Below are positions 16,564-25,752 of a DNA stretch of 26,688 nt, piece by piece. Positions within the stretch are counted from its first letter, which is position 1. The number at the start of each line of letters is the position of its first letter. The notes below the pieces were generated by a model. The model worked only from the letters and a program-made list of their open reading frames with translations, was not told where the DNA came from and did no database searches. The DNA is from Cytophagales bacterium. Its GTDB lineage: Bacteria > Bacteroidota > Bacteroidia > Cytophagales > Cyclobacteriaceae. The stretch is from NCBI GenBank assembly GCA_027317105.1, contig DAHVFH010000200.1, forward strand, positions 1 to 26,688, read 5' to 3'. The translations under genes were made by a program, and so were the position numbers.

Positions 16564-17361
16564 TCAATTAAAGTAGCCAAGCGTTTTGAGAAGGTTAACC
16601 ATTTCGATGGAGTCCGAGACGTTAAGTTTTTCGGCTATATTTTTGCAATGCGTGGTCACTGTATGAAAACTTAATCCTAGCGCGGAAGCTACTTTTTTTC
16701 TACTGAGGCCCTTGTTAATTAACTTGGCAACCTCCAGTTCACGTATACTTAAATCTCCAAGTAAAGCTAGGGTTCTCGTATCAGAAGCAAATTCGTACAG
16801 CCTGTTTTCAATTCCGTTGGATATTCGCAAATGCTGGCTGCTTTCATTTTTATAGTTGCTAATGTCCGAACAAGTAAACAAAGAAATATTTATTCGCCCA
16901 ATGTCATCATAAGTAAGCACCCTGTCTTGCTGTAGAATTCGCACGGTTTCCCCATTTGGTTTGCACAACCGATAGTCCAAATAACTTCTGTAATTCTCTT
17001 TTTCTTCAAACGAAAGTCTGCAGAAGTATAAATTAATAATCTTACTGAATTCAATTAAACCCAATTGGTCACTGAGTGGAATGTTGGAATAAGCAAACTC
17101 AACACCTCCATTAAGGTAGTGTTCGGTTGACCAATGAAATATTTCGGAAGCATTTTCACTTAAGTATAGGTAGCGCATGGTTCTGCGGTCAATAATACCC
17201 ATCACCGATTTCGACAGGGAAAGGGTATGGGTTAAAAAAGGGTGCATGGAGAAACAGCCCTCAACGTCTTCTTCGGTTTTCAATGAAGAGGAAGTTTCCC
17301 ACACTTGCTTGTATCTCTCCCATGCAGATAGGTCGCGATTTTTAATTTGATCCGCCACCAT
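16564..17361 (-). CDS. PAS-LuxR transcriptional regulator
   Basis: The longest frame starts at a TTG (17370), but the ATG three codons on (17361, MVADQIKNRDLSAWERY) is the likelier start, giving 265 residues. The N-terminal two thirds (about 45-165) have a PAS-like pattern (MGIIDRRTMRYLYLSENASEIF, then YRLCKPNGETVRILQQDRVLTYDDIGRI and LFTCSDIS). The C-terminus is a GerE helix-turn-helix (LSIRELEVAKLINKGLSRKKVA, then LSFHTVTTHCKNIAEKL). There is no receiver domain, so it would be a one-component regulator that senses a ligand or partner through PAS. It lies upstream of, and co-directional with, the barrel/lipoprotein operon, 298 bp from its start. Confidence 0.85.
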   Translation of the reverse strand: MVADQIKNRDLSAWERYKQVWETSSSLKTEEDVEGCFSMHPFLTHTLSLSKSVMGIIDRRTMRYLYLSENASEIFHWSTEHYLNGGVEFAYSNIPLSDQLGLIEFSKIINLYFCRLSFEEKENYRSYLDYRLCKPNGETVRILQQDRVLTYDDIGRINISLFTCSDISNYKNESSQHLRISNGIENRLYEFASDTRTLALLGDLSIRELEVAKLINKGLSRKKVASALGLSFHTVTTHCKNIAEKLNVSDSIEMVNLLKTLGYFN

Positions 17362-17370
17362 AAAATTCAA

Positions 17371-17654
17371 ATGGTTTAGTTTAGTTTATTCTTAGTTTCC
17401 TGAATTACTTTCCGGTAACTAATAAATAATTTATTTAGCTTGATCACCAAACCCTCAACAAACATTCGAAGTTGCCATCCTCTGCAATTAGGGATCGGCA
17501 AGAACCTGTTAGCAATAACAAATCTTCTCCACCTGGAATTGGTTAAAATAAAGATAACTCAAATTTTTAAAGCAATTAGCAAAACGGCAGATAATTAATT
17601 ATTAATCTGCGAAATAGGCAGGTGAGCGATCCTGTTCACCTCAATATTTTGTGT
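17371..17654. other. Intergenic region between rsmB-like and PAS-LuxR genes
   Basis: This AT-rich, 284-bp stretch has no coding frame of note. It contains a near-palindrome GCAGATAATTAATTATTAATCTGC (spoken in two halves, GCAGAT and ATCTGC, around 17587-17610). A weak hairpin AGGTGA/TCACCT near 17620-17641, just beyond the rsmB-like stop, may terminate that gene on the minus strand. Confidence 0.4.
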
Positions 17655-18845
17655 TTAACTTTTCTTGATCAACGCCATAAAAAATCCATCAAACCCTTCA
17701 GAAGGCAAAAGCGTCTTTTGTTCGATCAACTGAAATTCGGCCTTCCTTTCAGATAAAAACTTTTCAACTTGTTTTTCGTTCTCTGAAGGCAATACGCTGC
17801 AAGTAGAATATACCATCAACCCACCCGGTTTTAGCATCACGCTATACTCATTGAGGATTTTCTGTTGCGTTACTTTTACTTTTTCAATAAAATCTAATGC
17901 CAACTTCCACTTCGCATCTGGATTTCTCTTCAACACACCCAACCCTGAACATGGCACATCTAACAAAAGACGATCGGCCGACTTTTCTTGTCGTTTAATG
18001 GTTTTTGAAGATTCAATTACCCGGGTCTCGATGTTGGAGGCGCCAGCTCTTCGTGCGCGTTTCTTTAATTCATTTAATTTCCATTCTTCTGTATCCATGG
18101 CAATGATACGACCCTTGTTTTCCAACAAGGCAGCAAGATGAAGTGTTTTTCCGCCACCACCCGCGCACGCATCAACCACACGCATGCCAGGTTCCACCCG
18201 CAAAAACGGAGCAATCATCTGTGAACCGGCATCTTGCACTTCAAATAATCCATCTTTAAACTGTTGACGGGTAAAAATATTTTGGCGAAGCTTTAACAAC
18301 AGCGCATCGGGAAAATCGCGGAGGGCATCTGTAAAAATATTTTCTCCTTCTGCCAATTGGCGTTGGAGTTCGATCCGTGAAACTTTCAACGTATTCACAC
18401 GCAGTACCACCTGAGCCTGTTCATTAAGGGCATGAAGTTCGGTATCCCAGCGTTTGCCTAGCTCAGTTGCACCTAACTCATCGAGCCAATCTGGAATTGA
18501 CTCTTTGACTTTTCGGTCCTTTTGGATTTCTTCATAGGTCTTAAAAAAATCCCGCTCATTCAATTTCATTTCTGGCCAATCCGGTAAGCGGACTTTGTTC
18601 CACAAGCACCAGGCGCCCAGTAATTTCCAAAAATCGTCTTCCGCAGCATCCGTTAGATAGCCAAAAAGCCGATACCACCGCACAATATCGTAGGTAGTCT
18701 CTGCAATAAACCGCCTGTCACGCGCTCCCCATTTGGGATTTTGCTTTAATAATTTTTCAATAGCTTTATCGGCATACTTCTTTTCGATAAAAATCGATTC
18801 GAGCAATTGCACCACCGATTCACACAAATTACGATAGAGTTTCAA
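17655..18845 (-). CDS. rsmB: RsmB-like rRNA (cytosine-C5) methyltransferase
   Basis: The 396-residue protein uses a TTG start (18843-18845); MKLYRNLCESVVQLLE is the usual N-terminus of Bacteroidota homologues, and no upstream ATG exists. Residues about 1-130 are helical (NusB-like region), ending before a short RNA-binding part. The Rossmann domain has VDACAGGGGKTLHLAA (SAM motif I), then AMDTEEWKLNELKKRARRAG and LLLDVPCSGLGVLKRNPD with C299. The last catalytic segment is VYSTCSVLPSENE with C349. In this family the TC cysteine is the nucleophile and the PC cysteine helps product release. The product is expected to be m5C in 16S rRNA; assignment to RsmB rather than another NOL1/NOP2/Sun member is by overall resemblance. 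It is divergent from the CHAT gene, 58 bp away. Confidence 0.88.
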   Translation of the reverse strand: MKLYRNLCESVVQLLESIFIEKKYADKAIEKLLKQNPKWGARDRRFIAETTYDIVRWYRLFGYLTDAAEDDFWKLLGAWCLWNKVRLPDWPEMKLNERDFFKTYEEIQKDRKVKESIPDWLDELGATELGKRWDTELHALNEQAQVVLRVNTLKVSRIELQRQLAEGENIFTDALRDFPDALLLKLRQNIFTRQQFKDGLFEVQDAGSQMIAPFLRVEPGMRVVDACAGGGGKTLHLAALLENKGRIIAMDTEEWKLNELKKRARRAGASNIETRVIESSKTIKRQEKSADRLLLDVPCSGLGVLKRNPDAKWKLALDFIEKVKVTQQKILNEYSVMLKPGGLMVYSTCSVLPSENEKQVEKFLSERKAEFQLIEQKTLLPSEGFDGFFMALIKKS

Positions 18846-18903
18846 GGTTTGTATATTTTGTTGAAATTTAGGGAGGAATTACTAATTCTTTTCACAAGAA
18901 CCC

Positions 18904-21717
18904 ATGATTATGAAAACTAAAGTTGTGTTTTTTATTATCATCTTTTTACCAATTGTTTCATTTTGCCAATTCGGTGCACTCAAACAAAAAATTTTGGATA
19001 AAGGAAAAAAAGCGCTGGAAAGTAACATAGATAAAAATAGAGACAAACTTGACTCAACTGATTTTAATTACGCCATTTCCGTTATTGATAACTCTGGAAT
19101 GATGGATATACGCGATGCCGGGGAGAGTTTTACGAAAACCTCAGATAACATTTCAAACCGGTTTCTAAAAGATGAATCAAACGTTACACCTGCCCAAAAA
19201 AGCCGGAACATACTTGATGCGGCACAAGCCTTTTATAATAACCGTTTTTTTAAAATGGCTGAAATAAATTTCCTAGAGGCCAAACTTTCCTATGAATCAA
19301 ATAACTTAAAAAGCAACATTAATTACAGTAAAGTTTATGCTGATTTAGGTTTGCTTTATTCGACAGAAGGTCGTTATAATCTGGCAAGTCAGTACACTAC
19401 TGAGGCGCTGACCATGCGAGAGAAAACACCTGGTAAAAACAGCCGAGCGTATGCGTCTTCGCTCAACAACAATGCCGTTCTTTTTCAGGAAACCGCTCAT
19501 TACAATGAAGCCGAAAAATATTTTCAGGAAGCGCTAGCTACAGTAAAGAAAACACTTGGAGAACAAAGTCAGGAGTACGCAATCGTACTTAACAACCAGT
19601 CTATCTTTTTTTCAAAGATTGGACGCTACGACCAAGCCATTGAAAAACTAAAATCGGCCATCGCCATTCTTGACGAACAAGGGAAAAATAATCTCCGCAA
19701 TACAGTGGGTTTTCAATCCAACCTCGCCCTGCTTTACCAAAATACTGGAAAATATCCTGAAGCTGAAGCGATCTACCTAAAACTTGAAAAGGCTTTGAAA
19801 ACGCAAAGCAACAACCCCTACTACGCGGGCATTCTCGACAACCTGGCGCTGCTTTATATTGAAATGAACAAGACCGACAAAGTGGAAGGTTATTTTAAAC
19901 AATCTGCTCAGGTTTACAAGGATCGTTTTGGTGATCAAAATCCAAACTACGCAAAGGTCTTAAATGATCTTGGAAATTTCTATCGCATGCAAGGCCGCTT
20001 TGAAGAAGCCGAAAAGTCGTTGACGGAATCGCTCACCATTCGGGCAAACACACTCGATAGCAACCATCCCGATTTTGTAAAATCAGAAGAGGATATGGGT
20101 ATTCTTTATTGGAAAAAGGGCGACTTGTCAAAAGCTTATACCAGTTTTCAATCGGCCATAAACAAGTCACTCGATTTTGTCAATCGCTATTTTCCACCCA
20201 TGAGCGAAGCCGAAAAAACAAAATACTGGGACATTTTACAGCCTCGGTTTCAGCGGTACTACAATTACTGCCTCGAAGCGCAAGCCAGCAACCCGCAGAT
20301 CGCAAAAGACATGTACAATTATCAAATGGCAACAAAGGCTTTGCTTCTCAACGCTACCAATAAAATCAAGCAAGCCATTCTCAGCAGCGGCAATACCGAA
20401 TTGATCAAAGACTACACCGCATGGCTCGACAAAAAAGAAACCCTAGCCCGCTATTACTCCCTCTCCAAAGAGGAATTAAAAGATCAGAAAATTGATCTGG
20501 CCGCCCTGGAGCAAGAAGCCAATGGTATGGAGCGCTCGTTATCTCAGCGATCAGGAGACTTCTCCCAAGGCTATTCCTCTGAAAAAATTGGGTTCGACCG
20601 AATTGCATCATTGCTGGGCGATAACGAAGCGGTAGTGGAGATGATTCGAATTCGTTCTTTCGACAAAGATTTTACCAGCGATTCTAAATATGCCGCCCTG
20701 GTGCTCACCAAAAATTCAACCGAACCTAAATTAATCATTCTCGATAATGGCAATCAGTTGGAAGCGCGCTATGCAAAATTCTATCGCAATGCCATCCAAC
20801 AAAAAATTGTCGATCAATATTCTTACGAGCAGTTTTGGGCTAGGATTGAACCCGCCTTAGTTGGAAAAAAGATAATCTACATTAGCCCCGATGGCGTTTA
20901 CAATCAAATTAACCTCAATACACTAAAAAAAACAGGGGGTGATTTTGTAATCAATAAATACGACCTCGCGATCATCGGAAATTCCAAAGACTTGATCGGA
21001 CTAAAAACAGCAAAAGTTTCAACGACAAAAAAAGAGGCCTTTCTTTTGGGATTCCCGAATTACGGAGGAGAAAGCATTGTGGAATTACCGGGAACAAAAG
21101 TAGAGATCGAAGGGATCTCCAAAATTTTAAAAACATCAGGCTATCAGATTTCTTTGGCTGAACAAAACGAAGCTACCGAATCAAAAATAAAATCAATTAA
21201 AGGATCTGCCTTGGTGCATATTGCAACACACGGTTATTTTTTACCTGACGCGGAAGGCGGAGGGGTGGGTGTCGATGCCGCTAATGCAAAAAATAATCCA
21301 CTGCTTCGCTCTGGGCTGTTGCTCGCAGGGGCAGCAAAAACAATGTCAGGCGAAGTATTGCCTAACCTTGAAAGCAATGACAACGGAGTGCTCACCGCGT
21401 ATGAGGCCATGAATCTAAATCTCAATGGCACAGACTTGATTGTTTTAAGCGCCTGCGAAACTGGCTTGGGCGATGTGCGCGCAGGTGAAGGAGTCTATGG
21501 GTTGCAACGCGCTTTTATCGTGGCTGGAGCCAAAGCCATGGTCATGAGTTTATGGAAAGTGGACGATGCAGCCACGCAAGCACTGATGACAAACTTTTAT
21601 ACCATTCTATCCAAAGGCGGAAGCAAATTGAAAGCATTCAAGCAAGCCCAACTCCAATTGATGACAAAATATAAAGACCCTTACTATTGGGGCGCGTTTG
21701 TGATGATAGGACAATAA
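18904..21717 (+). CDS. Exported TPR-CHAT domain protein
   Basis: The 937-residue protein starts with a signal peptide (hydrophobic stretch about 5-20, ending SFCQ). ATG codons at 18904 and 18910 are both possible starts. Residues about 90-430 hold seven or so tetratricopeptide units of the kinesin-light-chain type (for example SRAYASSLNNNAVLFQETAH and YNEAEKYFQEALATVKKTLG). A helical linker (about 430-570) leads to a C-terminal CHAT domain (about 660-937), a caspase-like peptidase fold. The catalytic pair is H776 in HIATHGYF and C851 in LSACETGLG, followed by GVYGLQRAFIVAGAKAMVMSLW. Both residues are intact. TPR-CHAT proteins include separase-like proteases and CRISPR- or gasdermin-linked effectors, but this one is exported, with no such neighbours, so a periplasmic protease role is likelier. 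Confidence 0.92.
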   Translation: MIMKTKVVFFIIIFLPIVSFCQFGALKQKILDKGKKALESNIDKNRDKLDSTDFNYAISVIDNSGMMDIRDAGESFTKTSDNISNRFLKDESNVTPAQKSRNILDAAQAFYNNRFFKMAEINFLEAKLSYESNNLKSNINYSKVYADLGLLYSTEGRYNLASQYTTEALTMREKTPGKNSRAYASSLNNNAVLFQETAHYNEAEKYFQEALATVKKTLGEQSQEYAIVLNNQSIFFSKIGRYDQAIEKLKSAIAILDEQGKNNLRNTVGFQSNLALLYQNTGKYPEAEAIYLKLEKALKTQSNNPYYAGILDNLALLYIEMNKTDKVEGYFKQSAQVYKDRFGDQNPNYAKVLNDLGNFYRMQGRFEEAEKSLTESLTIRANTLDSNHPDFVKSEEDMGILYWKKGDLSKAYTSFQSAINKSLDFVNRYFPPMSEAEKTKYWDILQPRFQRYYNYCLEAQASNPQIAKDMYNYQMATKALLLNATNKIKQAILSSGNTELIKDYTAWLDKKETLARYYSLSKEELKDQKIDLAALEQEANGMERSLSQRSGDFSQGYSSEKIGFDRIASLLGDNEAVVEMIRIRSFDKDFTSDSKYAALVLTKNSTEPKLIILDNGNQLEARYAKFYRNAIQQKIVDQYSYEQFWARIEPALVGKKIIYISPDGVYNQINLNTLKKTGGDFVINKYDLAIIGNSKDLIGLKTAKVSTTKKEAFLLGFPNYGGESIVELPGTKVEIEGISKILKTSGYQISLAEQNEATESKIKSIKGSALVHIATHGYFLPDAEGGGVGVDAANAKNNPLLRSGLLLAGAAKTMSGEVLPNLESNDNGVLTAYEAMNLNLNGTDLIVLSACETGLGDVRAGEGVYGLQRAFIVAGAKAMVMSLWKVDDAATQALMTNFYTILSKGGSKLKAFKQAQLQLMTKYKDPYYWGAFVMIGQ

Positions 21718-22063
21718 ATTTATTCTAGAAATCCTTTTACTACTTTGGGTTGTAATATTGGCGGCATGGCCAAACGAAACGTAAGCATCCCATGAGTTCC
21801 GGGTGGCCACCGGGCTGTCCGCTGCAAGTCCTCGCCCAACCGCACTCATCAATCCCATGCTGTGGGCTTTCCGCTACCATCCCTTGCCGATGCACAGTCA
21901 AAGCGATACTTGTCTTAGCAACAAAAAGCTATTCCAATGAATTGCTAAAAAATAAAACTCAATTTTTTATAGAAGACAATATATTATTACAACCCTCAGT
22001 TTCAAATTGAAATGGAATTTTCTACGCGCCTAGTAAGTACGCGATCAAGACTGTTTTTGTTCA
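21718..22063. other. Intergenic region holding a GC-rich repeated motif
   Basis: There is no credible gene. In the AT-rich surroundings there is a GC-rich island (about 21,780-21,900). A 25-nt motif occurs twice, at 21812-21836 (GGGCTGTCCGCTGCAAGTCC) and 21864-21888 (GGGCTTTCCGCTACCATCCC), 52 bp apart; 18 of the first 20 bases differ only by simple substitutions or match. A short perfect palindrome GGTGGCCACC precedes the first copy (21802-21811). The island could be a non-autonomous repetitive element or a structured RNA. Downstream (about 21,900-22,060) I see nothing else. Confidence 0.5.
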
Positions 22064-22100
22064 TAAAAAAAGCGTCCCATGTTTGTATGGGGCGCTTTAT
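22064..22100 (-). terminator. Rho-independent terminator of rRNA operon
   Basis: On the minus strand AAAGCGCCCCAT and ATGGGACGCTTT pair through a 12-bp stem with one C-A mismatch and a 6-nt loop, followed by a run of T residues (TTTTTTT). It begins 10 bp past the 5S gene, which marks the end of the rRNA operon. Confidence 0.88.
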
Positions 22101-22108
22101 AAAAAAGT

Positions 22109-22217
22109 CAGGCAACGACCTACTCTCCCGGGTTTTACCCTAGTACCATTGGCGCTGGTGGGCTTAACTGCTCTGTTCGGAATGGGAAGAGGTGGTCCCC
22201 ACCGCCATAGTCGCCTT
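22109..22217 (-). rRNA. rrf: 5S ribosomal RNA
   Basis: On the minus strand the RNA reads GGCGACTATGGCGGTGGGG at its 5' end and ends GAGAGTAGGTCGTTGCC. GGCGAC pairs with GTTGCC to form the terminal helix. The conserved CCATTCCGAACAGAGCAGTTAAGCC segment (loops B and C) and TGGTACTAGGG are present. The length of about 107 nt is normal. The sequence is of Bacteroidota character, matching the genes to the left. Confidence 0.95.
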
Positions 22218-22394
22218 AAGTTCTTAAGAGACGTCAGTAGCAAGTATCAGGCAGCAAGACAACGCTTTGGCATTTATCTTCTGTCTTTCGACTTACACCT
22301 TTGGCCCCTTCCAATATCGTTGGCACACCGGAGAAAAGAATCTTTGGGCTTGTAATAAAAGTGCAACAAGCACGTAGGCAAAAAATTTGTTGTT
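22218..22394 (-). other. 23S-5S internal spacer
   Basis: About 177 bp separate the 23S 3' end and the 5S 5' end. No tRNA or coding frame is seen. It is transcribed as part of the operon. Confidence 0.7.
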
Positions 22395-22660
22395 CGAAGC
22401 GCTTGGGCAATTAGTACCGCTCGGCTTTGCCATTGCTGGCTTTGCACCTGCGGCCTATCAACGTCATAATCTCTGACGGCCCTTATATGGAAACCTCATC
22501 TCGGGGCGGGGTTCGCGCTTAGATGCTTTCAGCGCTTATCCACTCCCAACGTAGCTACCCGGCGGTGCAGCTGGCGCTACAACCGGTACACCAGCGGTTG
22601 GTCCAATCCGGTCCTCTCGTACTAAGATCAGGACCCCTCAAGTTTCCTACGCCCATCACA

Positions 22661-22708
<48 letters not shown>

Positions 22709-22709
22709 A

Positions 22710-22783
<74 letters not shown>

Positions 22784-22815
22784 AAACCCCCCCGTCGATA
22801 TGAGCTCTTGGGGGA

Positions 22816-22848
<33 letters not shown>

Positions 22849-23287
22849 CTTTGAGCGATGGCCCTTCCATGCAGGACCACCGGATCACTATATCCTGCTT
22901 TCGCACCAGCTCGACCCGTCGGTCTCACTGTCAAGCATGCTTGTACTATTGCACTCCACGTACGGTTACCGACCGTACTGAGCATACCTTTGAAAGCCTC
23001 CGATACGCTTTCGGAGGCGACCACCCCAGTCAAACTACCCACCACACAATGTCTCCCGTTTGTACGGGATTAGGCACCGAGAAAATGAAGGGTGGTATTT
23101 CACCGTTGGCTCCCCAAAACCTAGCGGCCCTGGATCAACGCCTCCCACCTATCCTACACATCATCCCCCCAATACCAATGTGAAGCTATAGTAAAGGTTC
23201 ATGGGGTCTTTCCGTCCCGTGACGGGTACACGGCATCTTCACCGTGACTACAATTTCACCGAGCTCATGGCTGAGACAGCGCCCAGA

Positions 23288-23345
<58 letters not shown>

Positions 23346-24144
23346 CACTTTTGTTACTACCTAATTTGACATCTGGTAACTTCACCATTTGCGTCTTAGG
23401 CGACCAGGTCATTTCTGCCTAGCTCCTCATGTCGCCATGAGGGTCGGACTGTATCTTCGCCTTCGGTTGCCCATATCCAGTCGGCAAACTGGAATGGTGC
23501 AGTCGAAGCGCCTCGCGTGCAGTCTCTGAGGATCCTGCCAACACTTGTTCAATGCTTCTGGAACGTTGCTTGCCGTTGGCATTCATGCCATACGCAAGTC
23601 GCACCAGGCGCTCGAACCCTGAGCCCGTCAAGTGCTCCTTCTTCCGCATAGACCGCACGATGGCGGCAAACGCTAGGAAATCGTCACTCTTGACGATGAG
23701 AGGATGTCGCTCGAAGAACGGAATCACCGCTGTCTCCAAGTCCCGAATTGCCTCGACCGCGAAGGTCAAAACACTGCTCCCTGGGCCTTTTGGACGAATT
23801 CGCCCGCAGCCGAAGGTCGGGACCATCGCCTCAAGAACCTCTCGATGGTCCTGGTGCTGATAAATGTGGAAGACCGGTTGAAGCTGCCAACCTCCATGTC
23901 GGTGCATCATCGAATTGCGATGAACCGAAACAGAGAAGCATCCCTCACCGTCCACAAAACCAGCGATCCAGTTGGGATCGAGCACAAGACAAGGAATGGC
24001 AGTTTCCTGCTGATTGTCCGCACCGGATGGATTTTCACTACCCATGGCACCACCCTACGAACAGGATGTGACACGGATGAGTACCACCGGATACTCGGAT
24101 GTTCCAGCATATAGCGGGGTTTTGTAACGGCCAGTGGTGTACAA
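23346..24144 (-). other. Group I intron in 23S rRNA at position L1923 (I-CeuI site)
   Basis: The 799-nt insertion separates ...TATAACGGT and CCTAAGGTAGCG, the junction of the I-CeuI recognition site (after E. coli U1923). The 5' exon ends in U and the intron ends in G, as group I rules require. P1 is visible: exon UAACGGU pairs over 7 bp with GCCGUUA (24125-24131), with the U·G wobble at the splice site. An R-like element CCTCAGAGACTGCACG lies within 23511-23531 and an S-like AAGATACAGTCC at 23446-23457; AGACTG and CAGTC can form P7. The P and Q elements could not be placed with confidence. A homing endonuclease gene fills most of the intron. Confidence 0.9.
23419..24045 (-). CDS. LAGLIDADG homing endonuclease (intron-encoded)
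   Basis: The 208-residue protein has a single LAGLIDADG motif, WIAGFVDGEGCFSVSV (about 26-41), so it would act as a homodimer like I-CreI and I-CeuI. D33 (in VDGEG) or the following E is the expected metal-binding acid. Conserved-looking parts follow: QPVFHIYQHQDHREVLE, FGCGRIRPKGPGSS, VIPFFERHPL and KKEHLTGSGFERLVRLAYGMN. The enzyme would cut intron-less 23S genes near the I-CeuI site and drive intron homing. The ATG at 24045 starts about 100 nt into the intron. The last 50 residues or so are encoded by DNA that also forms the R and S core, so the tail sequence is probably constrained by RNA rather than protein function. The frame is intact. Confidence 0.93.
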   Translation of the reverse strand: MGSENPSGADNQQETAIPCLVLDPNWIAGFVDGEGCFSVSVHRNSMMHRHGGWQLQPVFHIYQHQDHREVLEAMVPTFGCGRIRPKGPGSSVLTFAVEAIRDLETAVIPFFERHPLIVKSDDFLAFAAIVRSMRKKEHLTGSGFERLVRLAYGMNANGKQRSRSIEQVLAGSSETAREALRLHHSSLPTGYGQPKAKIQSDPHGDMRS

Positions 24145-24179
<35 letters not shown>

Positions 24180-24649
24180 AGGTTCAGAGCTTCGCCCGAG
24201 GGCTAACCCTTCCCCGTAACCTTCCGGCACCGGGCAGGCGTCAGAGCGTATACATCGTCTTACGACTTCGCACGCTCCTGTGTTTTTAGTAAACAGTCGC
24301 TTTCCCCTATTCTCTGCGGCCCCTTCAGACTCAGAACGCGAAGTTCGTCATCCTAGTGAGGCCCTCCTTCTCCCGAAGTTACGGAGGTATTTTGCCGAGT
24401 TCCTTAACCACAGTTCTCCCGATCGCCTTGGTATTCTCTACCCGCCCACCTGTGTCGGTTTGGGGTACGGGTTCCGTGCCAGCTCGCTAGAAGCTTTTCT
24501 CGGCAGCATGGGATCAGTGACTTCGCCTGGTGTGGCTCGGCATCGCGTCTCAGAGTTCATGAGGTCCGGATTTGCCTAGACCTCCTCCTACACGCTTACC
24601 CCAGGACAACCAACGCCTGGGCTCACCTACCCTCCTGCGTCCCTCCTTC

Positions 24650-24730
24650 GCTTTCCTCCACCGGGTCGGTCGGTTCGCCCCGAAGGACAGCCCCTTAGGA
24701 CACCGGTATTGGAATTGGCGCGGACACGGA
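24650..24730 (-). other. Expanded 23S domain III segment
   Basis: Between the conserved CTCCTTCGC and GTACTGGAATAT segments the window has about 75 bases, where E. coli has about 10. High-GC Gram-positive bacteria carry a roughly 100-nt insertion at this place. This supports an actinobacterial origin for the 5' half of this 23S gene. Confidence 0.5.
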
Positions 24731-25083
24731 AGTACTGGAATATCAACCAGTTGTGCATCGACTACGCCTCTCGGCCTCGCCTTAGCTCCCGACTTACCCT
24801 GGGAGGATTAGCCTTCCCCAGGAACCCTTGGGCTTACGGCGGAGGGGTTTCTCACCCCTCTCTCGCTACTCATACCAACATTCTCACTCGACCACGCTCC
24901 ACGACGGTTTCCACCGCCGCTTCTCAGCAGGATCGACGCTCCCCTACCACTCCCACCCCGTGACTCCCAAGCGGATTACGACACCGTCCGCGGCAAGCCG
25001 CATTCAGCATCGAGACTTGGGCGGAATGGAAATCCGCAGCTTCGGCTTTTGACTTGAGCCCCGTTACATTGTCCGCGCAGGAC

Positions 25084-25114
<31 letters not shown>

Positions 25115-25721
25115 TAAGGATGGCTGCTTCTGAGCCAACCTCCTGGCTGTCTTCGCGTTCCCACATCGTTTTCCACTTAGTCAAAAATTAGGGGCCTTAG
25201 CTGGCGGTCTGGGCTGTTTCCCTCTCGACTAACGAAGCTCATCCCTCGTAGTCTCACTGCCAGGCTCTAAAGCATCGGCATTCGGAGTTTGATTGGGGTT
25301 AGTAAGCTTGTAGGCCCCCTTGCCCATTCAGTGCTCTACCTCCGATGCTGAACGCCCAACGCTGCACCTAAATGCATTTCGGGGAGAACCAGCTATCACC
25401 GAGTTTGATTGGCCTTTCACCCCTAACCACAGGTCATCCCCCCTGTTTTCAACCAGGGTGGGTTCGGCCCTCCACGGGGTCTTACCCCCGCTTCAGCCTG
25501 CCCATGGCTAGCTCACTCGGCTTCGGGTCTACAGCATGCGACTAATTCGCCCTATTAAGACTCGCTTTCGCTTCGGCTCCCCCTCGCGGGTTAACCTCGC
25601 CACACACCATAACTCGTTGGCTCATTCTTCAAAAGGCACGCCATCACGGCCGGCACAAGTGCCGACGACGCTCTGACTGTTTGTAAGTCAACGGTTTCAG
25701 GTACTATTTCACTCCCCTCCC

Positions 25722-25752
<31 letters not shown>

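Noticed and set aside
16459..16674. 71-codon + strand frame overlapping the PAS-LuxR 3' end
   Set aside because: It overlaps a well-supported gene on the other strand and shows no family features.
25290..25320. String GGGGTTAGTAAGCTTGTAGGCCC shared (in two parts) with 15806-15829 in the barrel gene
   Set aside because: Only about 22 bases match, with no extension either side; one copy is rRNA and the other coding sequence. Treated as chance, though a junction artefact cannot be wholly excluded.
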